The translations under genes were made by a program, and so were the position numbers. A stretch of 64,000 nt of DNA, taken from positions 1-64,000 of the IMG/VR virus record IMGVR_UViG_3300010153_000003. One strand, 5' to 3'. Origin of the DNA: a virus. Under the pieces are notes generated by a model. That model was not told the origin of the DNA and did not search any database. It saw only the letters and a list, made by a program, of their open reading frames with translations. Of the stretch, positions 1-6,759 are shown one piece after another. Each line of letters starts with the position of its first letter. The stretch's first letter is position 1.

Positions 1-1
1 A

Positions 2-307
2 AATACTTTTGCCAATGGGGATTACATGATTTACCATGACGAAGTATATGAATTAGGATCAGGGAAATCTGGATCATCATTTACAGGAGCTGATAACAAT
101 ACTCTTTACAAAGTAACAATGGATTCAGATGGATTAGTAAAATATTTCGCTGATACAGGAAGTGGATATACTGAAGTATATGAGTCAACAGTAACAGCTA
201 GTGGAGAATATTATGTTTTGGGTATACCTGATGGCTCAGGTAAAACAGTATCGGATATCACTATTACAGGAACAATACTTAATGAATGGAAGGAGGTAGG
301 AACATGA
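2..307 (+). CDS. Adhesin/tail-fibre-like protein, 5' truncated
   Basis: The reading frame is open from base 2 with no convincing start, so this is the C-terminal about 100 residues of a gene that begins before the window. The protein is rich in Gly, Ser, Thr and Tyr with alternating beta-strand-like segments and no cysteine, in keeping with a virion surface or tail-fibre protein. Its stop overlaps the ATG of the next gene (ATGA at 304-307), so the two are translationally coupled. The gene at 63065-64000 is the same kind of protein but is open to the other edge; the two could be halves of one gene if the genome is circular with a few bases missing. No enzymatic motif is seen. Confidence 0.7.
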   Translation, partial: NTFANGDYMIYHDEVYELGSGKSGSSFTGADNNTLYKVTMDSDGLVKYFADTGSGYTEVYESTVTASGEYYVLGIPDGSGKTVSDITITGTILNEWKEVGT

Positions 308-1689
308 CCATAGAATACAAAGACAGTAAACGAATTACTGGATTATCAACTGAAGGAAAATCAACTGTAACATTTGAAGATGATTTCTCAACTGACAAGG
401 GTTGGACAACAACTGATTCAGGTAGATACAGTTACAATTCAAGTGGTTGGATAGATTTTGATGCTCAAAGTGATCAAACTGATAACAGAATTTCAATAGA
501 TATTGGAACAACTTTATCTAATACATGGGTAATGCGTTGGAAACAGGAAGTAACAGGTTTTACACAAGGTAATCACGCACAGCATTTAAGTTTGGAAATT
601 GGTATTGCAGATAGAGAAGTCAATGGTGCAACATCTATTGGTATAATAAAAGTACATCATGGTCAAAACTCAGGAGTTAATTATTCATCTTTAGGTGGAT
701 ATGCTGTTACCGCTGGAATGGATTATTGTAGTTACGGTACTAATTACCCTTGCAATCATGTTTCAGGATTTACACCATCAGCAAAAACTAATTGGGTTGA
801 ATTGAAACGAACAAGTTCAACAACTGCAAGTTTAGCATTTTATACAGATGATTCATATTCTGCTTCTGCCTTAGATGGAAATGTTGTAACTACAACAATG
901 TGTAGTAGTCCGACAGGGTTACGATATGTTATGTTAGGTTCTGAATATGCCAATCAGATACCAGGAAATGATAGGTATTCAGGAAAGTTTAGTGAATTGA
1001 AAATTTATGACGGTGTAACATCAGTAGTAACAGAAACACAACGACCAACTGATGTCCAAGACAATTCCTTGTTTGTAGAAAAAGATACTGCAAGAAGATA
1101 TTGGGGAACAAATAAAGTCACAACAGAAGCAGTTTATACATATACAACTACACAATCAACTAATGAGATATTGTCAGGCACAGCACAGGCATATTCAGCA
1201 GAAAGAGCAGGTGTGGAATTGGTATCTTCTACACACGCAGGTAAATATATCAAGGTAGGTAAATGGAATTTAAAAAGAGTTGGAACACTTGGATCTAACG
1301 TTTTTATGAAAGTTGAGGATAGTTCTGGAACTATTAAAGGAACAAGTACAGGGGTTGCAGCTTCAGGTATAGGAACATCTGCTTATGAAGATGTGACATT
1401 TACATTACCATCACCAGTAGAATTAGCAAACGGAGATAGAGTTTATGTTGAATATACAGGAACAGATGGTTCAGGCAATTATCTAGCATTTGGAGAAAAA
1501 CACCCTAGTACAACACCGACAGGTTGGGAATTTACAATTTATAATAAACATAATTCAAGTGGTGGAAGTCCTTCTGGAGCTTGGGGAGATGATGGGTTAC
1601 CAACTGCTTTAGTTCCTGTTGCCACATTCGATTCAGCACCTGCTTCAAATGTAACTTCCGATAGTATCACTTGGACTCTGGAGACATAA
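304..1689 (+). CDS. Putative virion adhesin with concanavalin/LamG-like fold
   Basis: A 461-residue protein. I place the start at ATG 304 rather than an upstream in-frame codon because a GGAGG Shine-Dalgarno lies 10 nt ahead (290-294) and the ATGA overlap is typical here. The N-terminal about 230 residues resemble a jelly-roll carbohydrate-binding domain (FEDDFSTDKGW, then alternating strands ending in KFSELKIYDG). A linker (DNSLFVEKDTARRYW) is followed by a second beta-rich domain. It lies in the adhesin cluster and probably binds the host surface. The fold is inferred from sequence texture only. Confidence 0.6.
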   Translation: MTIEYKDSKRITGLSTEGKSTVTFEDDFSTDKGWTTTDSGRYSYNSSGWIDFDAQSDQTDNRISIDIGTTLSNTWVMRWKQEVTGFTQGNHAQHLSLEIGIADREVNGATSIGIIKVHHGQNSGVNYSSLGGYAVTAGMDYCSYGTNYPCNHVSGFTPSAKTNWVELKRTSSTTASLAFYTDDSYSASALDGNVVTTTMCSSPTGLRYVMLGSEYANQIPGNDRYSGKFSELKIYDGVTSVVTETQRPTDVQDNSLFVEKDTARRYWGTNKVTTEAVYTYTTTQSTNEILSGTAQAYSAERAGVELVSSTHAGKYIKVGKWNLKRVGTLGSNVFMKVEDSSGTIKGTSTGVAASGIGTSAYEDVTFTLPSPVELANGDRVYVEYTGTDGSGNYLAFGEKHPSTTPTGWEFTIYNKHNSSGGSPSGAWGDDGLPTALVPVATFDSAPASNVTSDSITWTLET

Positions 1690-1690
1690 A

Positions 1691-1945
1691 TTGAGCCAAG
1701 AATACTATGACCATCTAAACAGTGGGGAAACATATACCTGTGACAAATGCAAGACAGCAGAATTGGGGGCCTATGAATATGATCAATATATCAAATATCA
1801 ATACCATTACTGTGAGCCATGTTGGAATTATATGAGACTAAAGAAAGGCACTTGTACCTGTGGTAATACCATGACTAACAGAAGCGAAACACCAACAATC
1901 TTTATAGACTGTGTATGTGGAAATAAGGTTGAGTTAAAATGGTAG
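1691..1945 (+). CDS. Small double zinc-ribbon protein
   Basis: An 84-residue protein starting at TTG 1691, one base after the preceding stop; no in-frame ATG gives a similar length. Two metal-binding knuckle pairs are visible: CDKC near residue 17 with CEPC near 39, and CTCG near 54 with CVCG near 75. It sits between adhesin genes and overlaps the next by 7 nt. Function unknown; it could be a folding factor for adhesins or a transcription-related zinc ribbon. Confidence 0.65.
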   Translation: MSQEYYDHLNSGETYTCDKCKTAELGAYEYDQYIKYQYHYCEPCWNYMRLKKGTCTCGNTMTNRSETPTIFIDCVCGNKVELKW

Positions 1946-3009
1946 AATGGCTAGCAGGAAACCGTATAAGAGGAACAAGTACAGAACGTAATACTACATG
2001 TGGATTTAATTACATATCTGCTATCTCAGGTGGCTGGAAGGAAGTTGGAAGAACAACTTTAGGTTCAGCAGGAGATGCTGTTGATATTACAAGTTTACCT
2101 GATAAGAGATATTATATGGTCTTGGCAAATATTATCAATTCAGGAAATGCTCAAAATAAATATAGATTAAACGGAGATACAGGTTCCAATTATGCTAATA
2201 GATACTCAACTAATGGTGGTTCAGATTCAACATTTACATGTGAGGCATATTTTTCTTCCAATCCACATCAAGGTTCATTCAAGTTTAGTCAATTATATAT
2301 ATCTAATGTGGCTTCCAACGAAAAACTTGTCCATCATCATTCAACTTCTAGTTCAGGTTCAGCAGCTTCATCATGTCCTGAAAGAATTTTTGGTGTGGCT
2401 AAATGGGCAAACACATCAGATGTAATTGATGAGTTTAATATGTTTAATGGTGCAGGTGGAGATTATGCGAGTGGAACAGAAGTAGTCGTACTTGGCTACG
2501 ATCCAGATGATACCCATACTGATAACTTTTGGGAACCATTAGCAGATATTACATTAGGTTCAGATGCTTCTGAGATTTCAAGTGGAACAATAACTGCAAA
2601 GAAATACCTATGGGTTCAGGTATATTTTCAAAATGCTTCAAACTCTGATGATGTTTTGGTCAGATTCAACAATGACACAAGTTCTAACTATTCACATAGA
2701 CACGCTATAAATTATGGTAGTGATACAACACAAACATCAGGCAGTAGCATAAAATTAATTGACAGAAATGCAGGAGCAGATCAAGGAAGGTTTGCAAACT
2801 TCTTTATCGTTAACAATTCAGCAGTTGAAAAGTTACTCATAGCACATGGCGTAGAGGAAGAAACAGCAGGTGCTTCTAATCCACCTACAAGTAATGAATG
2901 TGTAGGAAAGTGGGCAAATACATCATCACAGATAACAGAAATAGATTGCTTTACAAATTCAGGAAATATACGATCTGGAGCTAGATTAATAGTGTGGGGT
3001 AGCGACTGA
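1939..3009 (+). CDS. Tandem-repeat adhesin/tail structural protein
   Basis: A 356-residue protein made of two copies of a roughly 150-residue beta-rich module (about residues 30-185 and 190-356). Each has the order TLGS, DTGSNYA-like, NGGSDST-like, an EKLLI.H motif, then VGKWANTS and a closing V.G.D. A third copy forms the next gene. The repeats look like jelly-roll or Ig-like surface domains. The start overlaps the preceding gene and the stop overlaps the next start (TGATG). Likely a virion appendage protein; receptor unknown. Confidence 0.65.
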   Translation: MVEWLAGNRIRGTSTERNTTCGFNYISAISGGWKEVGRTTLGSAGDAVDITSLPDKRYYMVLANIINSGNAQNKYRLNGDTGSNYANRYSTNGGSDSTFTCEAYFSSNPHQGSFKFSQLYISNVASNEKLVHHHSTSSSGSAASSCPERIFGVAKWANTSDVIDEFNMFNGAGGDYASGTEVVVLGYDPDDTHTDNFWEPLADITLGSDASEISSGTITAKKYLWVQVYFQNASNSDDVLVRFNNDTSSNYSHRHAINYGSDTTQTSGSSIKLIDRNAGADQGRFANFFIVNNSAVEKLLIAHGVEEETAGASNPPTSNECVGKWANTSSQITEIDCFTNSGNIRSGARLIVWGSD

Positions 3010-3614
3010 TGGCATGGGGTAAAGCAGGTTCAACAACCTTGAGTAGTTCAGGAGATGCACTTACAACACCAGAATTATCTTCTAACACAAGTTTACAATA
3101 TTTGTATCATGGATTGCCAACAGGGGGAGAACTTACAGAGTATATGACATTGGGTAGTGGTGGAACAAAAGACACAGGAAGCAATTATGCAAATGGTAAA
3201 TCCTCTAACGGTGGTGGAAAATCTAATTTTTCATCAAGAGCAAATATTGTAAATGCAGCTAAAAGTGGAGCTACCACACCTGAATTTGGTGTTGGTTATA
3301 TTTTTAATCTTGCAGGAGAAGAAAAATTATTAATTTCACATCATGTCAATGCAAGTGCAGATGGTGCAGGAACAGCTCCAGATAGAGCTGAATCCGTAGC
3401 TAAACACGTTCAAACAAGTGCCGTTGATGATATTATTAGTTTTGATAATACAGGTTCAGGAGATTTAGCATCTGGTTCAAACTTATCAGTATTAGGCTCT
3501 GACTTGACACCTGCTGCTGAATCTAATTTAAAAATAAGTGAGGGTGTGATTTTCTATGAAACTGACACTAATAAAGAATACATTATATACAATAATACCT
3601 GGGCTGAAGTCTAG
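3009..3614 (+). CDS. Adhesin, third copy of the repeat module
   Basis: A 201-residue protein whose first about 165 residues repeat the module of the preceding gene (TTLSSSGDAL, DTGSNYANGKSSNGG, EEKLLISHH, LASGSNLSVLGSD). The C-terminal tail, FYETDTNKEYIIYNNTW, is a short beta-hairpin-like capping element of a kind seen in phage fibre genes. It starts inside the preceding stop codon. Likely assembles with the neighbouring adhesins. Confidence 0.65.
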   Translation: MAWGKAGSTTLSSSGDALTTPELSSNTSLQYLYHGLPTGGELTEYMTLGSGGTKDTGSNYANGKSSNGGGKSNFSSRANIVNAAKSGATTPEFGVGYIFNLAGEEKLLISHHVNASADGAGTAPDRAESVAKHVQTSAVDDIISFDNTGSGDLASGSNLSVLGSDLTPAAESNLKISEGVIFYETDTNKEYIIYNNTWAEV

Positions 3615-3618
3615 GAAT

Positions 3619-3630
3619 CTTTAAATTATA
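3619..3630 (+). promoter_or_regulatory. Archaeal TATA promoter of connector/tail operon
   Basis: CTTTAAATTATA ends 18 nt before ATG 3649. This spacing puts transcription start at or next to the ATG, so the mRNA is probably leaderless. Confidence 0.5.
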
Positions 3631-3648
3631 CAAAATCACTTATATATC

Positions 3649-4284
3649 ATGGCAACATGTTATGCAACAACTGCTGATGTAGCAGATTTTCTCAGAATAT
3701 CAATCACATGTTCTAGTAGTCCTAGTGTAGCACAGGTAGAGAAATTGATCAAAAGAGCAGAGGATAAAATAGACCGTAGGACAGGCCATGCATGGAGAAC
3801 AATATCAACAACAGAAATATTCAGTTTACCATTACTTTATACTTTTGGATGGGGTACATTTATATCATTAAAACATAGAAATATAAAATATAAATCAGGT
3901 GCAGATACATGTTTAGATACAGCTCAAGGAGACAAGATAGAAATATGGAATGGGTCAAATGGAACATGGTCAGATTACGTATGTACACCAGGATCATATG
4001 ATATTGAATATATAAAAGGGGAGCTCTATTTAAGAGGATTTATATTCTCAATATTAAGACAAAACAGAGTAAGAGTAACATACAGATATGGTGATTCATC
4101 AGTACCATTAGATATACAAGATGCTACAGTTAAACTAACATGTATAGACTTAATCAGATCCTCAATCAAAATGGATGACCTTGAATTTGGCGGTGCTATT
4201 AAAAAAGAAGAAGCAATGTCTAAATGGCAAGAAGATACAGACAAAATCATCCGTGATCGTGAAGAGGTGTTTGTATTACCTTGA
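3649..4284 (+). CDS. Head-tail connector/head completion protein
   Basis: A 211-residue protein with the helical N-terminus usual for gp6/gp15-type adaptors: TTADVADFLRI followed by VEKLIKRAEDKIDRRTG. A central beta region (VRVTYRYG) and C-terminal helices follow. It is the first gene of the connector, HK97-gp10-like, tail terminator and tail tube series, the standard order in long-tailed viruses. The stop overlaps the next start (TTGA). Confidence 0.75.
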   Translation: MATCYATTADVADFLRISITCSSSPSVAQVEKLIKRAEDKIDRRTGHAWRTISTTEIFSLPLLYTFGWGTFISLKHRNIKYKSGADTCLDTAQGDKIEIWNGSNGTWSDYVCTPGSYDIEYIKGELYLRGFIFSILRQNRVRVTYRYGDSSVPLDIQDATVKLTCIDLIRSSIKMDDLEFGGAIKKEEAMSKWQEDTDKIIRDREEVFVLP

Positions 4285-4718
4285 CCGGGTTATTTAAAGC
4301 AAACTCTAGATCATTAGGCCAGTTAAAAAGAAACCTGAATCACGATATAGGAAATAGAGTAAGAGACGATATGAAATGGGAATTTGAACAATTACCATCA
4401 TATTACTATTCATGCAGTAATAAAAAGAAAAGTATAGTGTTTGATGAAACTGCAAAAATTGTAGGCAGTGAGGAATGGGCCGTAGCAGCATCAGATACAG
4501 GAGGAGACTGGACATGGAGTTCTCCGCCACCATTCAACAAGATATTGGAATGGGTTGTAAAACATTCAGGAATTACAAATAAAAGAGACCAGAGAAAAGC
4601 AGCCGCAGGTATAAGAAAGAAAATACATCAAGATGGTATAGATTCACATTATTGGGTTGACAGATACTTGGCAGATTTCACCCATCAGGCAGGTGCATCA
4701 GGGAGTGGTATAGAATGA
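4281..4718 (+). CDS. HK97 gp10-like neck/tail-completion protein
   Basis: A 145-residue protein beginning at TTG 4281, overlapping the preceding stop by 4 nt. Position and size match HK97-gp10-type proteins that link the connector to the tail. The C-terminal region has a basic helix (RKAAAGIRKKI) and an aromatic YWVDRYL segment. Assignment rests mainly on synteny. Confidence 0.65.
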   Translation: MTGLFKANSRSLGQLKRNLNHDIGNRVRDDMKWEFEQLPSYYYSCSNKKKSIVFDETAKIVGSEEWAVAASDTGGDWTWSSPPPFNKILEWVVKHSGITNKRDQRKAAAGIRKKIHQDGIDSHYWVDRYLADFTHQAGASGSGIE

Positions 4719-5164
4719 CCATAATTACATATGACGCCATAGACGACCTTAAAACTGCACTATGTGCACAATGGGATGCAACATGTGCAGGTGGAACTAA
4801 GCCAACAATAGACTTTGTTTGGGATAAAAAGGTAGTTGGTTTCGACGGGGACTCTACAGAAAGAATAATGATAGAGCCGTTATCAGAGCCCATTAAGCCA
4901 TTCGATCTATATGGAGCTGCATATTGGCATGATTTATTAATAAAAATAGATATTAGATCATATAAATCAGGGGGAATCACTAGACAAAATCAAATAGTCA
5001 AAGAGGTCAGCCGTATCATAAAGAATATAATAAGAAGAAGTTCAGCAGGTTTACTGCAAGTCAGTATAAACAAGTCAGAAACCAGAAATCAGGACTACAG
5101 GAACATGTATAGGCACCTAATTGACCTAAAATACAGTGATGTTGAGAGTCATACCTTCGTATAA
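4715..5164 (+). CDS. Tail terminator/minor tail protein
   Basis: A 149-residue protein overlapping the previous gene by 4 nt. An N-terminal helix (DAIDDLKTALCAQW) and central strands with a repeated I..DIRSY pattern resemble gpU/gp17-type tail terminators, which cap the tube at the neck. It immediately precedes the tail tube gene, as in other siphoviruses. Confidence 0.65.
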   Translation: MTIITYDAIDDLKTALCAQWDATCAGGTKPTIDFVWDKKVVGFDGDSTERIMIEPLSEPIKPFDLYGAAYWHDLLIKIDIRSYKSGGITRQNQIVKEVSRIIKNIIRRSSAGLLQVSINKSETRNQDYRNMYRHLIDLKYSDVESHTFV

Positions 5165-5166
5165 AT

Positions 5167-5176
5167 CTTTATATAC
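5167..5176 (+). promoter_or_regulatory. TATA promoter of major tail protein
   Basis: CTTTATATAC lies 25 nt before ATG 5201. The tail tube gene thus has its own promoter, in keeping with a need for high expression. Confidence 0.55.
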
Positions 5177-5200
5177 AAATTAATGCTAATGTAATATATC

Positions 5201-6214
5201 ATGACAGTACGAACTGGTGCATATGCATATATTCAATGGCGTAAAGAATTAGTATTTGGTACTGAAGCAGCATGTATAGCAACTGGCAGTACTTTCGGTT
5301 TCGAACAAAAAATTACCGGCTGGTCATTTACTCAAAATAAAATTCCATTAACACAATTAAACGATGTAAAAGTTAAAACATTCGCCTATGGTCAGACCAG
5401 AGGATCACTTTCATTGGATTTCATATTATCAAGTCCATGGTTCTTGGGAATAATAGGATTTAAACAAACTCCAAGTTCAGGATCAGGTCCATATACACAT
5501 AATTGGGATTTAAGCACATGTTCTGAAGCAATATGCTCATTCAGTGCAGAAATCGGAATTGATCAAAGTAGTACAGATGTCGTAAGAACTGTAGTTGGTG
5601 GTATTGTTAACAGTGCATCTATCAGCACATCTGTAGGAGAATTGGCAAAAGTTACATTAGATACAAACTATAAAAATGAAACATTAGGTACTGCATTAGA
5701 TGCTTCACCAGCAGCATTAACTGTTTGTGAGGCTATTCCATTTACTTTCGCTCACGGTAAATTAGAATTTCCAAATTGTACAACAATAGCAGAAGTACAG
5801 GATATTAATCTAACAATCACACAAAATGCAGATCATATATTTGGTGTTGGTGATAGTACAGCAAATTCTGCAATTAGAAGACTTACAGAAATAACTGGAA
5901 GTTTCAAGGCTTCTCATATTAATTCAAATCAATTACGAAAACTATATGCACAACAGAAAGATACTTTGTCTAACACAGATGCTGGAGCAGAGACATTAGC
6001 AGTAGAAGAAGTAACATTAAAATTAACATTTGACAACGGTGCAGCAGGTAATGATTCAAGAACAATAATATTCTCTATTAGCGGTATTGCATTAGACGAT
6101 CTCAATGTATCTATCGAGCCAAATGAACCAATATACGAAGACATTAACTTCCAAGCAAGAGACTGTACAGTTGCAGCAGTTAATGAAGTTAGTACACCTC
6201 CAGCAAAATCTTAG
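5201..6214 (+). CDS. Major tail (tube) protein
   Basis: A 337-residue beta-rich protein between the tail terminator and the tail chaperone, where the tube subunit is expected. It has a glycine- and threonine-rich N-terminus and the pattern VKVKTFAYGQTRGSLSLDF, typical of tube or hybrid tube/baseplate folds, plus a C-terminal Ig-like stretch (LNVSIEPNEPIYEDINF). It has its own promoter and a separate one follows it, as expected for a highly expressed virion protein. Confidence 0.75.
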   Translation: MTVRTGAYAYIQWRKELVFGTEAACIATGSTFGFEQKITGWSFTQNKIPLTQLNDVKVKTFAYGQTRGSLSLDFILSSPWFLGIIGFKQTPSSGSGPYTHNWDLSTCSEAICSFSAEIGIDQSSTDVVRTVVGGIVNSASISTSVGELAKVTLDTNYKNETLGTALDASPAALTVCEAIPFTFAHGKLEFPNCTTIAEVQDINLTITQNADHIFGVGDSTANSAIRRLTEITGSFKASHINSNQLRKLYAQQKDTLSNTDAGAETLAVEEVTLKLTFDNGAAGNDSRTIIFSISGIALDDLNVSIEPNEPIYEDINFQARDCTVAAVNEVSTPPAKS

Positions 6215-6220
6215 ATAACA

Positions 6221-6230
6221 CTTATATATA
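6221..6230 (+). promoter_or_regulatory. TATA promoter of tail chaperone
   Basis: CTTATATATA ends 19 nt before ATG 6250, consistent with a leaderless transcript. Confidence 0.5.
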
Positions 6231-6249
6231 TCTTTATGTAATATACATC

Positions 6250-6681
6250 ATGACAATAAAGTCTTTTGAGATAGATTATAACGGTAATAAAGAAACTATA
6301 GAGTATGAAACTTGTCTTTCATTCGGGGACACAGAAGCTATTATCAATCAATCATTAGATCTATCAGATATTCAAAAACCTAAAGTAAAACTAGGAAATT
6401 TCCGTAAACTAATTCTATTAAAGACTTTAAGAAAGGCACCCTTTTCATTCAAACAAGAGGCAGCAATTAATGGCGTACCTAACAAAGTAATAAATGACGT
6501 ATTAGATCACATTATACAAGACTATCCGTTGGTTAATTTTTTAGGGGATTGGATGACGAGCTTCATAGGCTCACCGGAGGAGAACGAGCCACAATCGGAG
6601 TCTACTCCTTCTGTGCCATCAAGTTCGGATGGACCAAGAGAGAAACCGACGAACATTCAACCGCGTTCCTCAAAAAAATAA
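6250..6681 (+). CDS. Tail assembly chaperone, short form (G-like)
   Basis: The zero-frame product is 143 residues. It sits between the tail tube and tape measure, the place of lambda G/GT-type chaperones, which coat the tape measure during tail assembly. It is acidic and helical (FGDTEAIINQSLDLSDIQK; ALKTLRKAPFSF-like core) with a Ser/Pro-rich tail after residue 100. That tail is low-complexity, while the overlapping -1 frame encodes a well-formed protein segment (separate entry), so the short tail is probably a by-product of the dual coding. Confidence 0.8.
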   Translation: MTIKSFEIDYNGNKETIEYETCLSFGDTEAIINQSLDLSDIQKPKVKLGNFRKLILLKTLRKAPFSFKQEAAINGVPNKVINDVLDHIIQDYPLVNFLGDWMTSFIGSPEENEPQSESTPSVPSSSDGPREKPTNIQPRSSKK

Positions 6682-6728
6682 TAGCCTATACTAACGAAAA
6701 CATGAAAGACGCTATACAATTCAAGTAA
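6250..6728 (+). CDS. Tail assembly chaperone, long -1 frameshift product (GT-like)
   Basis: If ribosomes slip by -1 at the TTTTTTA heptamer (6537-6543), translation continues to the stop at 6726-6728, giving 159 residues: 98 from the zero frame plus 61 new ones. The -1 extension reads as a normal folded segment, with LDDELHRLTGGERATIGVY, FCAIKFGWTKRE and FLKKIIAYTNENMKDAI. It has no start codon of its own near its beginning and ends just before the tape measure promoter. In lambda-like tails the G-T fusion is essential and made at a low ratio. Frameshifting here is inferred from sequence and synteny. Confidence 0.8.
6537..6543 (+). promoter_or_regulatory. -1 programmed frameshift slippery site (T TTT TTA)
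   Basis: In the zero frame the codons read AAT TTT TTA GGG, so the heptamer is T TTT TTA, the same class as the HIV-1 gag-pol site. After slippage the P- and A-site tRNAs pair with TTT TTT and the next codon is AGG. The downstream bases are purine-rich (GGGGATTGGATG), and a pairing element could lie in the following GC-richer 60 nt. Confidence 0.8.
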
Positions 6729-6759
6729 TCTTTAAATCTCTTTATGCATTTATAAATAT

